The translations under genes and the position numbers were made by a program. From Mesostigma viride (lineage: Eukaryota; Streptophyta; Mesostigmatophyceae; Mesostigmatales; Mesostigmataceae), in NCBI GenBank assembly GCA_009746045.1, contig RPFO01001805.1, positions 1-64,000 of the forward strand: DNA of 64,000 bases, given 5' to 3'. The notes below the pieces were generated by a model. That model made no database searches. It saw nothing but the letters and a program-made list of their open reading frames with translations, and was not told the DNA's origin. Shown here piece after piece: positions 28,329 to 37,925 of the stretch (the first letter of the stretch is position 1; every line of letters begins with the position of its first letter).

Positions 28329-28985
28329 CTATTGAAGCACGGTGGTGTTCGAATATTGGTCCACGTGTCGCGTCGTAGCGCTCGACCACCACCCGGAACG
28401 TTCCCAATGAAATCCGGTCGTACTTCTTCCCGCCATGATTTCCTGACGCTCTAGCTGGTTGAACGTCTTGAACACGAAACTGTGCGCGCGTTCTTGCAGC
28501 GTCCAGTTCCTCCCGGCGACGTCGTACAGCCGCTCCTCCACTCTGCGCCTCATGCTGTTAGACACCCTCAACTCCATCACGTGCGTGATGCCTTCCTCCA
28601 ACTCCTCCCAAAGGGCCCACATCTTGCGGATTTTGTCGCCCCGGGGCGTGAAAACGGCGTCCTCGCACTCTTGGAGCCTTTCGGGCGCGAGGGCGGCCAT
28701 CACCCCTCGCAATTGTTCGTCCGTCCTCTGTTCGAGAAGAGGGTCGATGCGGTCGATCTCGGCCTCCTGACGAAACGCCAGCTCTTTGGAAACGGCGAGC
28801 TCCAAGTTCACGTACCGCCTTTTGAGATATTCCTCTTCCAACTTCTCTCGTTTCACCTCCTCGTACGCTTTCTGCGTGGCCTTGTTGATGCCATCGCCGA
28901 ACGGCCAAGACTTTTCCACGATCTTTTTGATGAGTTCCGGGGGGAGGGACTCGTAGGACGCGGGCTCTCCTTCACCGAGCTCCAT
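28329..28985 (-). CDS. F-box-like protein, 218 aa
   Basis: Met at 28985 (MELGEGEPASYESLPPEL) is the better start; another in-frame Met lies at 29018. Residues ~12-27 are an F-box-like core (YESLPPELIKKIVEKSW), followed by a Glu/Arg-rich coiled-coil (residues ~40-75) and a helical C-terminus. Third F-box-like protein in the viral block. The LTR element is inserted 28 bases upstream of the alternative start and so probably separates the gene from its promoter. Confidence 0.55.
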   Translation of the reverse strand: MELGEGEPASYESLPPELIKKIVEKSWPFGDGINKATQKAYEEVKREKLEEEYLKRRYVNLELAVSKELAFRQEAEIDRIDPLLEQRTDEQLRGVMAALAPERLQECEDAVFTPRGDKIRKMWALWEELEEGITHVMELRVSNSMRRRVEERLYDVAGRNWTLQERAHSFVFKTFNQLERQEIMAGRSTTGFHWERSGWWSSATTRHVDQYSNTTVLQ

Positions 28986-29045
28986 CGCTGCGAGAATGGC
29001 GTGCGAGGACGGGGACACCTTTCGTCAGAGAGCGGGTGACAATTT

Positions 29046-29690
29046 TGTCAAGGGTATATTTTACCCTATGTGCCCAACTACCTGTTTATATTTAATTCTG
29101 GCCGTCATGTTGTAAACGGAGGACTAATTAGGGTTGCGTCATTATTAATCGCACCCGCCTACCGTATTTCAGGCCGATAATTGAATAGGTTAGGAAGGGC
29201 TCGCCGTGATAATTACGGCACAGTTTATAGCACTAGAAATAGTGCCGTACAGCGAAAGTTATTGTATGCCGAAGTTGTACTATTTCCGGCACAAGACTTA
29301 ACGCACTGTAGGTGCCGACGGTACCATCCTCGGCCCACTATTCCGTGTTGGATATTTCTACCGACACGAGTTACTAGATGCCCCGTACTTAATGCGCTGG
29401 CATGTTAGCAAGACTTCTAGAATGTACGACTCTGAAGTTAAGTCGTTAAGTTATTGTCTTGCGCATAGCCGCCACCTTTGGTGGATATAGGCACGATGTT
29501 TGTGCTCGATGCCTTCACCTTACCTGTCCTAGCTGTCAGCTATGGACGATAATGGTCCCCACCCGGGAACCGCACCATGGCTTTGGCGGTCAAACGGTGG
29601 CAGTCCGTAACCTAAATATGAAATGAATAAATCGTCTATCAATTGTCTCAAGCAGTCTTGACGACCAAGGAATCAACCAAATTTCTAACA
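29046..29690 (+). repeat. 5' LTR
   Basis: 645 bp, TG...CA ends, followed by CAAAGCCATTACAC where a primer-binding site is expected; this does not obviously match initiator tRNA-Met. Confidence 0.9.
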
Positions 29691-30091
29691 CAAAGCCATT
29701 ACACAAATTCACCCTATGGACGTCAATTAGCGAGACCCGCCTGAAAATGGCGAGAGACGTAATGTATTTTCATGCATTATTATGGTCCGGAGGTTCGCGG
29801 CGTTGCTGTCGTCAAGCCGCATTGTAATTCCAGGAACTGGCCCAGTGCCGCGGCCTGATCAACCGCAGGCCTTATATTGCCAGATTCCAGGAAATTTTCC
29901 CCAGATTCCAGAGTGTGGCCGCGGCACTCATGCCAAATGCTGCTGAAGCTAGAGCCATACACGAGCTCAAGTTCAAATCGCGGCGGAGGCGAATTCGCAG
30001 CCCTCTTTGTGAAATTTCATTTTTTGCTGGGTGATCATGTCGGCCAGGCGCGGTATCCGCCTGCATTCTATGACTCGAATTTTTGTGAAGG

Positions 30092-30190
30092 CCGAGAAGC
30101 CAAGTGCGCAGGAGCCCAGCTGCCGAGAAGCCAAGTGCCGCAGAGCCGAGAAGCCAAGTGCGCAGGAGCCCAGAGCCGAGAAGCCAGTGC
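30092..30190 (+). repeat. Short tandem repeats inside the LTR element
   Basis: Four imperfect copies of a ~24-30-bp unit containing GAGAAGCCAAGTGC(GC)AGGAG. They lie in the interior between the LTRs; meaning unknown. Confidence 0.7.
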
Positions 30191-30468
30191 CATCCACGAG
30201 TTAAGGAAATCGGGATTTTTTGTTCCGGTTCATGTCATCGGGTTCTGATGCTAAGCCCTGTATTCAAAAGCACACATTCGGGTTTTTTGTTGCTAATCCC
30301 CATGTCCAAAAGCACAAGTGTTAACCTCGCCTAAGCTCCAGTTTTTGTTGCAATGGTTCACCATGGAATGTTATCCCAAGTAAGGGGGGCTATACACCCT
30401 ACCTAAGCTAAAGGGAAAGTTACAACCATTGGATTATACCATAGTACTGGCTAGTTGAGCAAGGGGGG

Positions 30469-31113
30469 TGTCAAGGGTATATTTTACCCTATGTGCCCAA
30501 CTACCTGTTTATATTTAATTCTGGCCGTCATGTTGTAAACGGAGGACTAATTAGGGTTGCGTCATTATTAATCGCACCCGCCTACCGTATTTCAGGCCGA
30601 TAATTAAATAGGTTAGGAAGGGCTCGCCGTGATAATTACGGCACAGTTTATAGCACTAGAAATAGTGCCGTACAGCGAAAGTTATTGTATGCCGAAGTTG
30701 TACTATTTCCGGCACAAGACTTAACGCACTGTAGGTGCCGACGGTACCATCCTCGGCCCACTATTCCGTGTTGGATATTTCTACCGACACGAGTTACTAG
30801 ATGCCCCGTACTTAATGCGCTGGCATGTTAGCAAGACTTCTAGAATGTACGACTCTGAAGTTAAGTCGTTAAGTTATTGTCTTGCGCATAGCCGCCACCT
30901 TTGGTGGATATAGGCACGATGTTTGTGCTCGATGCCTTCACCTTACCTGTCCTAGCTGTCAGCTATGGACGATAATGGTCCCCACCCGGGAACCGCACCA
31001 TGGCTTTGGCGGTCAAACGGTGGCAGTCCGTAACCTAAATATGAAATGAATAAATCGTCTATCAATTGTCTCAAGCAGTCTTGACGACCAAGGAATCAAC
31101 CAAATTTCTAACA
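30469..31113 (+). repeat. 3' LTR
   Basis: 645 bp, one visible mismatch to the 5' copy; preceded by the polypurine tract AAGGGGGG and followed by the target duplication AATTT. Confidence 0.9.
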
Positions 31114-31380
31114 AATTTCAAATAAGCAACGAACGCTCCGGAACTCCGAATTACTCTAGTACGGGCTTCCAAAAGGGTGAGAAGTGAATGGACGGCCAGA
31201 TGCCCAGACACTCCACGTGGCATTCGTAGGACGGTCCACGTATGATCCGCCGTTTGGGGACCGGTGACGTGGGTTTCGAAGGTGGAAAGCGCTTAGACCG
31301 CCCTCGAACGCTCTGCTCGTCACTCGAAGAGGCATAAATGGATCTGTAAAAGCAAACAACCGATCAAGAAAGACGGAGCC

Positions 31381-32316
31381 ATGGAGGCGAACAAGATCAT
31401 GCAGAGGTACCTCTGCCCCTCTCGTCCTTTCCATGACGACGAGCAGGACCCGTTCGAGGGGAAGATTCGCGTGAACGTAAATGGCCAGATATCGGTCATC
31501 GACGTAATCAAGGTGATGATGTTCATGACTGATGACGGGGCGTTCACTAAGAACGCCGGTATCCACGCCAATAACACGTTTGCAAGGCTTTGCAAAGTCC
31601 ACCCAGAGGTTTACTCTCTCTGTGTAAACTTCAAATTCCCCGGGGCCGGGCAGCGAGAGACTCCGGTCACGGACCGAGCTGGGATCTTGACCATCATTCA
31701 GTTGCTGCCAGGCAGAAAGGCCGCCGTTTGTCGCCGCGCCATCACCGTGTTGCTGGAGAGGTACCTCGACGCAGACCCTAGTCTCATCCAGGACCTCCAT
31801 GATAGGTATCGTGACAAAACCGGCGAGGACTTCGTCCCGTTGTCTCGTTCCGCTCTGGCCGAGACCCCTCGTATCAAGGCGGCAGAGGCTGTAAAGTCAG
31901 ACATGCTGGCGATCAAGAACAGCTCGAAGGAGAAGGTGCCTCCTCGCGTGTACGCATTCGTGAACGACGTGAGCAACAAACTCGTCACGGGAGACCACAC
32001 GGCCAAGTACCGCGAGAATCAAAAGCTGGTGAAGAGGAGTCAGGCGACCAGAAACACATTTACGGACGCCATGAGCTCATTGGCGGAATTCTTCCATCTG
32101 AGCCACCAAGGCATGGTATCAAAGGGCGGGGACCCGAAGAAGGTGGCTGTGGATATAGAGGAGGCATTGGCACCCGGGCTAGAGAGAATGGGGCACTATG
32201 AGGAGGCTCGCAAGTACCGTGGTCCCGAGTTCGCAGAGAAGAACAGGATTCTGATGCAGCAGAACCGACTTCTGATCAAACAGGAGCAGCAGGCGAAGAG
32301 GATCAAAACGGAGTAG
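31381..32316 (+). CDS. TPVTD/LPGR-domain (antirepressor-like) protein, 311 aa
   Basis: Intact paralogue of the gene split by piggyBac. Shared landmarks: KIRV then a Val-rich strand, LCKVHPEV...CVNFKFPGAGQRE, TPVTDRAG, IIQLLPGRKAA, LLERYLDADPSL, then PPRVYAFVND and a basic, Gln/Lys-rich C-terminus (KQEQQAKRIK). The core (residues ~50-140) resembles antirepressor/BRO-like domains by its spacing, though I cannot name the family. Sequence upstream between the LTR element and the ATG is ~260 bases with no clear promoter motif. Likely a DNA-binding regulator; inference. Confidence 0.6.
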   Translation: MEANKIMQRYLCPSRPFHDDEQDPFEGKIRVNVNGQISVIDVIKVMMFMTDDGAFTKNAGIHANNTFARLCKVHPEVYSLCVNFKFPGAGQRETPVTDRAGILTIIQLLPGRKAAVCRRAITVLLERYLDADPSLIQDLHDRYRDKTGEDFVPLSRSALAETPRIKAAEAVKSDMLAIKNSSKEKVPPRVYAFVNDVSNKLVTGDHTAKYRENQKLVKRSQATRNTFTDAMSSLAEFFHLSHQGMVSKGGDPKKVAVDIEEALAPGLERMGHYEEARKYRGPEFAEKNRILMQQNRLLIKQEQQAKRIKTE

Positions 32317-32389
32317 CTTTCTCACACCGAAGTGACCACGTGGTCTCTGGAAATCCCCTGGCGCCAAGCAGCGTTCACACACTCCGAGG

Positions 32390-33070
32390 TTCACTATGGC
32401 GTATTCGACCTTTGTTCGAGCCACAAGGAGGTTCAAACGCGGTGTGTAAACTTCCCATTCCCGGTCCCGGGCATCGAGAGTCCTTTATTATTAACACGTG
32501 CCGAGGTTTACTCATGTGTAAACTTCGAATTCCCCAGTCCCGGGCAGTGAGAGGGCTTTAATATTCACTGATCCATTCACAAAGTCCTTTATTATTAACA
32601 CGTGCGTCCTTACGTGTACTTATAATATCCGAATTCCGTGTCAAATTGCGCCTCCCCCTTTTCTACAAGCTCTTTCCAATAAGTCGGTACACGTTCAGGG
32701 GCCGAGAACGGCTTCATTGACGGTATCCCCCATTTGATCAGTTTGTGTATCCCGAAAAGGATAGGTGGGAGTACGGATACTGCTACGAGTCCGATGCCGA
32801 TATACAGAAATTTATCGGTGACGTGAGATTGTTTGAGCCACTGATGATACTGCTTATCAGCGTCATAGGGGTTTCGAGATCTGAGCCATACCGGTATGGA
32901 CCCCCCCACGAATATTAGAAACCACACGACAAAAAATATTATAATCTTTGCGGTCCTGTCGTCCATCGGGTGTCATAGTGGGTACGTGAAAAAAATAATT
33001 CTGCCACCGGGGTACGCTAGCTTCCGTAACCTGTGGAATTCCCCAGTCCCGGGCGGCGAGAGGCCTTTTG
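32390..33070 (+). repeat. Degenerate echoes of the TPVTD gene
   Basis: Three short stretches repeat the piece of the preceding gene that encodes CVNFKFPGAGQRE: near 32440-32480, 32505-32560 and 33030-33065 (each with TGTAAACTTC or similar and (C)CCGGGC(A/G)(T/G)(C/T)GAGAG). The first two are also joined by a repeated TCCTTTATTATTAACACGTG word (near 32471 and 32583). They look like remnants of partial gene copies scattered on both sides of the 32610-32966 gene. Confidence 0.55.
32610..32966 (-). CDS. Two-helix membrane protein, 118 aa
   Basis: ATG 32966 (MDDRTAKIIIFFVVWFL). Hydrophobic helices at about residues 8-25 and 53-72 flank a polar loop; the C-terminus is soluble and Tyr-rich (FDTEFGYYKYT). 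Intact. It is embedded between echo fragments of the TPVTD gene. Likely a viral membrane protein; no family recognised. Confidence 0.55.
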   Translation of the reverse strand: MDDRTAKIIIFFVVWFLIFVGGSIPVWLRSRNPYDADKQYHQWLKQSHVTDKFLYIGIGLVAVSVLPPILFGIHKLIKWGIPSMKPFSAPERVPTYWKELVEKGEAQFDTEFGYYKYT

Positions 33071-33114
33071 GCCAGGTAGCTAGTGGGTCCACTCATTGTT
33101 GGAATTGTCAATTA

Positions 33115-33170
33115 AAACACTTTATTATTCATTCATCAATAAAGTTCTTTATTACTCATTACATTTCATC
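33115..33170 (-). terminator. Polyadenylation region of the 33219-34712 gene
   Basis: Two AATAAAG-type signals on the minus strand (in ...GTAATAAAGAACTTTATTG... and AATAATAAAGTG) lie ~60-95 bases past the stop codon. The first also forms a small AATAAAG/CTTTATT inverted repeat. Confidence 0.55.
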
Positions 33171-33218
33171 CATCCATCAACCAAGTCCCCAAACCCCAAG
33201 CATCCCCAACCCCCGAGT

Positions 33219-34712
33219 CTACAGCTCGCCCACGGGCGTGTACGAGAACAGCGCCGTCGCCTTGTCCCGCAAGTTAGCCACCCTATTCTGAATAGCAGCC
33301 GCCCCAGAACGACCCGCGGAAGCGCAAGCCCGCACCACCGTGCTCCTCGCGAAGAAGCTGAACTCCCTCGCCATCGTCGCGTAGTCGCGCCGGCGGTACT
33401 CGGGCACCAGAGGAAGCAAGTCCCTCAAGAGGTGCTCGTTCAGAGTCGCCAGAGCCAGCGCCTGCGTGCGCAACGCCGCGCGCTGGTCGATGCAAGCCGC
33501 CATCTCCGGAGACGAGGGCGCGATCTTGGCCAGGCAGGCGTCCACCGCGTCCCTCTCTGCCCTGACCGCCTTGCAGGTCCCCTGCAGCACGCACGGCTGC
33601 CTCCACCCCTCCTCGATCCGGGCGTTGCGGATGTTCCTCCATATGGCCTCCTGCTCCTTGTCCTCTGCCTCGTTGAGCGGCACCTTGGTGGGCATCTGCC
33701 CCCAGCACTTGGCGGGCGTGACCACCATGAGGGGGTATACGAGCTTGGCGTCCTGCTCCGGGTCGATGTTCTCCACGCGCGCGGGCTTCCTGTCCTCCCC
33801 GGGCAGCAGGAGGAGCCTGTCGACCTTGTGCTGCTCTCCCGCCGGCGTGGGGAAGACCCTGGCCGCCGGGTTCCTCGTGAGCAGCGCCCTGACCTGCGCG
33901 GAGTGCTGCCTGGGCGCGTGAACGGGCACGTCCCTGTTGATGAGCACGTGGTTGGGGAGGATCTGCCTGGGCTGCTGCGGCTGCTGCGTCTGCGTCTGCG
34001 GCTGTGCGAGGACGGGGCTTCTCGCGGCCATGGCGGTTGCGGCGACTTGCATCCTGGCGAGGTTCTGCATCCCCTGCGCGAAGAGGTTGACGGGCGGCAG
34101 GAGCGGGGGCCCCGCGGGCCTGGGCACGACTTGGGGCAGCTTGGGCACGCCCACGACGGTGTGCGTGTTGCAGGGCACGCCCACGGCGACGGAGATGACC
34201 GTCTTGGCTCTCTTTGCCGCCGCCACCGCGGGCACGATGCGGTAAACGAGCTCCTTCCTCCCGTCCGGGTGCACGACCTCCATGGTGACGGCTCCCTCGG
34301 GCAGCGAGAGGATGGGCGTGGGCGCAGGGGCCTGAGAAAGGGCTGGCGAAAGGGCCGGGGCGGGCAAGGGCGCGGGCGCCATCTCCAGGGGTCGTTTCGG
34401 CCTCTGCGCGAGGTTGGCGTTTGCCTGCGTCTGCGTCTGCGGCTGCGGCTGGGCCTGCGGCTGGGCCTGCGTCTGCGTGGGCGCTGGCGTGGGCGCTTGC
34501 GTGGGCTTGTTGTTGTTGTTGTTTGCGGCCCCCGTGCCCGCCTGGACCGCCTTGATGACCTCGGGCACGATTTTGAGCGTGGCGAGCGCGGTGGCGGCCT
34601 CCTTCTCGTCGTCAGAGAGGTTCAGAGAGTGCATTTCGGGGATTTCCTTTTCCTGAGTCTGAGCCTTAGCCTGAGCCTGAGCGGCCTCGCACAAAACGGA
34701 GAAGGCGTCCAT
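33219..34712 (-). CDS. Gln/Pro/Ala-rich protein with C-terminal helical domain, 497 aa
   Basis: Intact frame from ATG 34712. Residues 1-60 are helical and acidic (contain LSDDEKEAATALATL), 60-130 Gln/Thr/Ala/Pro low-complexity (N5 run, PTQAP, QAQPQ), 130-280 Pro/Ala/Val-rich, and 280-497 a folded domain with Cys/Arg/Ala helices (KCWGQMPTKVPLNE, ARIEEGWRQPCVL, RDYATMAREFSFFARS). A basic patch KRAKT could be a nuclear signal. Composition is like transcription cofactors, but no known domain is visible. Shares a divergent promoter with 35246. Confidence 0.6.
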   Translation of the reverse strand: MDAFSVLCEAAQAQAKAQTQEKEIPEMHSLNLSDDEKEAATALATLKIVPEVIKAVQAGTGAANNNNNKPTQAPTPAPTQTQAQPQAQPQPQTQTQANANLAQRPKRPLEMAPAPLPAPALSPALSQAPAPTPILSLPEGAVTMEVVHPDGRKELVYRIVPAVAAAKRAKTVISVAVGVPCNTHTVVGVPKLPQVVPRPAGPPLLPPVNLFAQGMQNLARMQVAATAMAARSPVLAQPQTQTQQPQQPRQILPNHVLINRDVPVHAPRQHSAQVRALLTRNPAARVFPTPAGEQHKVDRLLLLPGEDRKPARVENIDPEQDAKLVYPLMVVTPAKCWGQMPTKVPLNEAEDKEQEAIWRNIRNARIEEGWRQPCVLQGTCKAVRAERDAVDACLAKIAPSSPEMAACIDQRAALRTQALALATLNEHLLRDLLPLVPEYRRRDYATMAREFSFFARSTVVRACASAGRSGAAAIQNRVANLRDKATALFSYTPVGEL

Positions 34713-35245
34713 GTCTGGCGTGTAGGAGTGTTGGCTATGGCTGTTCGTTCGCTAGCTTGTGTGTGTGCGCGTGTAAGTCTGTGCGTGTTCCTTGCGCGTC
34801 GGAGTGCTTTTGTCCTTTCCCGTGGGTCTCGCGTGTGGCGTGGTGGCTGGACCAATGGGCGCTCGGCGCTCGGCGGTCGTAACGGTCTTTCTGCCCCGCG
34901 TCCCGGCCCGTCCAATGGGCGTGCACGGGATCTCGTAACCGCCGGCGCGTGCCGTGTTCGTCCCGTGTTCGTTCTGTCCTTCTCGGTCCACGAGTGGCGG
35001 CCGGCGCCCGGTGGTGACGCACGGGATCTCTGCGCGGATCCGCTGACAAGATCTCGTGGCGGGCCGCGGGAATCTTCTAGAAGTTTCCAGCCGGCGCGAC
35101 GCCGTCCGTTTTCGTCCAATGGGAACGCACGGGAATCGAGGCCGGTCCGCGTAGAAAGTGCGTGGTCCCCTCGGACTTGGCCATCTCACTCACGCATCCC
35201 TCGCTATCGTCTATCTCGGCACTCTTCCTTGCTTCCTTTCTGGCT
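34713..35245. promoter_or_regulatory. Divergent promoter with CCAAT boxes and a perfect heat-shock element
   Basis: The gap between divergent genes holds three CCAATGGG boxes (34852, 34912, 35116), each in a similar context with GCACGGG nearby, and a perfect four-unit heat-shock element GAATCTTCTAGAAGTTTC at 35070-35087 (GAA-nn-TTC-nn-GAA-nn-TTC). No TATA box is obvious. Motif identities are established eukaryotic consensus sequences; activity is inferred. Confidence 0.6.
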
Positions 35246-36161
35246 ATGGCTTCCTCCGCCCGTTTCCTGTCTTGCAACAAGTGCAACCGGGCGTTCCCCG
35301 AGTCCCATTTCGTGTCCGCCCGCTTGGCGAACGGGTTCACGCTGGCGTGCCTTTCTTGCCGCGAAACTCAGAACAAGCAGGCCCGCCTTCGCAAGGCCCG
35401 CGCGAAGGAGATGCAGCGGGACGAGGAGGAGGACTACGAGAACGTGCCCTCCTTCAGCTACAGCTCCTCCGAGGGCGTCTCCTCCGAGATTTCCTCGCCT
35501 TCCTCTGTTCACGGCGCTGCCTCCGCCGAGGCCGTTTCCGAGTCGTCTTCTGACGCTGAGTCCGAGCCGGCTCGCCTGCCTTCTCCTCGCACTCCGTGCG
35601 CGCCTTGCATGCCGGCTCCTTTCCGCCGCTGCCTTCGCGTGAAGGGCAAGAACCCGCACCTGCGCCCTCACGACGGGATGGGCGCTCGCGTGAAGGACAG
35701 CTCTCGCCGCGAGTTGCGCGGCTGCCGTCGCCGTCTGTCTCCCTACTTCCGCGGTTCTCCTCCCAAGTCTTCGGAGGCGCACGTGCAGGACGACGAGGTG
35801 CTCGGTTGGGGCGCGTTCGAGGGCCCCGTGAAGGATCTTTTGAGCGAGTCCCGCATCCGTCGCAGCGACCGCGAGATCCGCGAGGCGATCGATCTGATGG
35901 CCGCCGAGGAGGAGAAGTCTCTGGCTCCCGCCCCGCCCCGCCCCCGCTCCTTGCGCTCCGGAGGAGGAGGAGGAGGAGGACGTGTTTTCTGCGATGGGCC
36001 CCTTCCGCGTGGAGGACATGGACCTGGACCTGGACTTGGAGCGTCTGGGCGAGGACCTTTTCTGCGACTTCCGTTTGGGCGCTCTTTCCTTGGAGGACAT
36101 CGCCGGGCTCGAGAAGGTGGAGAAGGAGCGTTGGTTCCTCCCCTTCGAGCTGAAGAATTGA
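35246..36161 (+). CDS. Cys2/Cys2 zinc-finger acidic protein, frameshifted near 35940
   Basis: ATG 35246; the frame is open upstream but without a natural start. Residues 10-40 form a C-x2-C ... C-x2-C finger (CNKCNRAFPESHF ... CLSC) followed by a Lys/Arg helix, a long Ser/Glu-rich region and a basic patch. After ~35940 the frame degenerates into Gly/Arg; another frame carries a clearly natural acidic end (EEEEEDVFSAMGPFRV, then DMDLDLDLERL ... WFLPFELKN) stopping at 36161. The break lies in a run of C (35929-35950). The acidic tail is like a transactivation domain. AATAAAG at ~36220 would be its polyadenylation signal. Confidence 0.6.
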
Positions 36162-36322
36162 AGTCCTCGGGCCGTTGTTTTGCCCCTTTCCACGGGGCTT
36201 GCTTGCCCCATGCATGATAATAAAGTACATTTCCTCCCCTTTGATTGGCCCCCACTCGTGTGCACTAGGTAGTTCCGCGGCCTCGCGTATCTGTACTAGG
36301 AACTCGCTACACCCGCCGAATC

Positions 36323-37195
36323 CGAGCGATCCGATTGGCCGCTAGTAGACGTACTTGGAGTATCGACCAGTAGGGATAGCATAACCACGCTCCTCCATTT
36401 TGGACCCGTTTCCCACGGGATGGTGATGGTAAAGGTGACTCTGCTGTTTTTTTCGCGTTTGGAAAACGAAAAATTTAGTTTTGCTGGACAAGGTAAATCG
36501 GGCATATCGCGGTCCGTGGTCCGGCACATGTCAATATTTTATGGTCAGCGATGGAGTATATTAATATGACCGTTCCATTCAATATTTTATGGTCAGCGAT
36601 GGAGTATATTAATAATGCTGGCACATGTCAATATTTTATGGTCAGCGATGGAGTATATTAATAATGCTGGCACATGTCAATATTTTATGGTCAGCGATGG
36701 AGTATATTAATAATGCTGGCACATGTCAATATTTTATGGTCAGCGATGGAGTATATTAATAATGCTGGCACATGTCAATATTTTATGGTCAGCGATGGAG
36801 TATATCAATAATGCTGGCACATGTCAATATTTTATGGTCAGCGATGGAGTATATTAATAATGCTGGCACATGTCAATATTTTATGGTCAGCGATGGAGTA
36901 TATCAATAATGCTGGCACATGTCAAAATTTTATGGTCAGCGATGGAGTATATTAATATGACCGTTACATTCAAACTTGTATGGTCATCGACGGAGTAGAG
37001 AGGAATCGCATCCCTACGAGATTCATCACGTCCAGCAAAACTAAATTTTTCGTTTTCCAAACGCGAAAAAAACAGCAGAGTCACCTTTACCATCACCATC
37101 CCGTGGGAAACAGGCCCAAAAGGGAGGAGCGTGGTGGTGCTATCCCTACTGGTCGATACTCCAAGTATTCTAAGTGTCGTCCAATCAGAAAGCCT
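36323..37195. repeat. Large inverted repeat enclosing a tandem-repeat array
   Basis: A ~138-bp left arm (36351-36488) and right arm (37031-37167) are inverted copies differing by a few bases; weaker similarity runs on to CCAATC (36335) and its mirror (37183). The arms end with TCCAGCAAAACTAAATTTTT and its complement. Between them lies the 49-bp iteron array. The structure fills the gap between two convergent genes. Candidates are a foldback/MITE-like transposon or a replication-origin-like element; no target duplication is evident. Confidence 0.75.
36533..36960 (+). repeat. Nine 49-bp iterons
   Basis: Nine tandem copies (plus one degenerate copy at ~36979) of a 49-bp unit containing ATTTTATGGTCAGCGATGG then AGTATATTAATAATGCTGGC. 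Copies differ at one or two positions; the first is 48 bp. The first and last copies share a different end, ATATGACCGTT, so the array is symmetric at its edges. Confidence 0.92.
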
Positions 37196-37223
37196 CTTTT
37201 GATAGCCTGCGAGTCTCGACCGA

Positions 37224-37925
37224 TCATTTGCCGGCCATGTCGGCCCCTGTCTGGGCCCGTTTCCACGTCGGCCGGATGTTCGTGTAGTGGAGTCTCTGCA
37301 GCCCCTCTTCCTTGGAGGGCGACCCGCGCGCCACGGGGATCACGTGGTCGAAATGCCAGGCCTTGCCGTAGTTCACCCACGTCATCCCCGGCTTCATCAT
37401 CGCGTCCATGTGGCGGATGAATCCGGGGATGTCGGTCCCGAGGGCCTTCAAGAGCACGTCCCGGGAATAGACGCCCAGCACCCTCATGTAAGGTCGGAAC
37501 AGGTTTCGGTATATCTTCTCTCGCGGCCTGCAAATCATGCAGCTCTTCTTGGTGGTGCCGGGGTGATTCTCGCACTGCCCGATGCCGCAACGCTGACAGG
37601 CCGTCTTGAAACCGTGGGGACACCTCTGCATTTCCTCCGAGAGCGATCTCGCGTGGATGCCGCACGTTTTGCACCTGCGCTTCCTCCCGTGTCGGCACAC
37701 CCCTCCGCGCGCCACCGGTTCGGGAGGGCGCGTCTTGTTCTTCGAGATGCCGCACTTTTTGCACGCGTACTTCCTGCCGTGGGGGCACACCGCTGGCCGG
37801 GAAGGCTGCAGGCCGGGAAGGCGCGCCTTCTTCGTCGGGATCCCGCACTTTTTGCACGCGTACTTCCTGCCGTGGTGGCACACCGGAGCTTTTGGTCGCG
37901 AGCCCGTCACCCGCTCGCCCCTCAT
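37224..37925 (-). CDS. HNH endonuclease with four Cys/His repeats, 233 aa
   Basis: Met 37925 is the natural start, just downstream of a GA-dinucleotide leader; the frame is open upstream to 38147. Residues 15-110 contain four C-x-H-G-(R/F)-K-x(2-3)-C-x2-C-G units (CHHGRKYACKKCG, CPHGRKYACKKCG, CRHGRKRRCKTCG, CPHGFKTACQRCG) and one C..C pair (CMICRP). Residues ~165-230 hold an HNH-type core (WHFDHVIPVARG, then LHYTNIRPTWKRAQTG). Proteins with such Cys/His repeats before an HNH domain are frequent in large algal viruses. Expected to bind zinc and nick or cut DNA. Intact. Upstream of it lie TTC/GAA heat-shock half-sites at 10-bp spacing (37986-38013). Confidence 0.75.
   Translation of the reverse strand: MRGERVTGSRPKAPVCHHGRKYACKKCGIPTKKARLPGLQPSRPAVCPHGRKYACKKCGISKNKTRPPEPVARGGVCRHGRKRRCKTCGIHARSLSEEMQRCPHGFKTACQRCGIGQCENHPGTTKKSCMICRPREKIYRNLFRPYMRVLGVYSRDVLLKALGTDIPGFIRHMDAMMKPGMTWVNYGKAWHFDHVIPVARGSPSKEEGLQRLHYTNIRPTWKRAQTGADMAGK

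Larger units (their letters stand above)
29046..31113. mobile_element. Non-autonomous LTR retrotransposon (TRIM/LARD type), 2068 bp
   Basis: Two 645-bp direct repeats, 29046-29690 and 30469-31113, start TG and end CA. They are flanked by a 5-bp target duplication AATTT (29041-29045 and 31114-31118). A purine run AAGGGGGG (30461-30468) directly precedes the right repeat, as a polypurine tract should in plus orientation. The 778-bp interior has no gag or pol and no good primer-binding match to tRNA-Met that I can see. By eye the two LTRs differ at one base (G in ATTGAATAGG versus A), so insertion was recent and must have relied on another element's enzymes. Confidence 0.92.

Noticed and set aside
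33096-35642. Very long open frame (848 codons) on the plus strand
   Set aside because: It is antisense to the intact 497-codon gene and to the promoter; the product is Arg/Pro/Gly/His-rich in the way GC-rich antisense frames are, and it spans promoter motifs.
36533-36960. 49-bp repeats as a CRISPR array
   Set aside because: The copies are directly abutting with no unique spacers, and the setting is eukaryotic.
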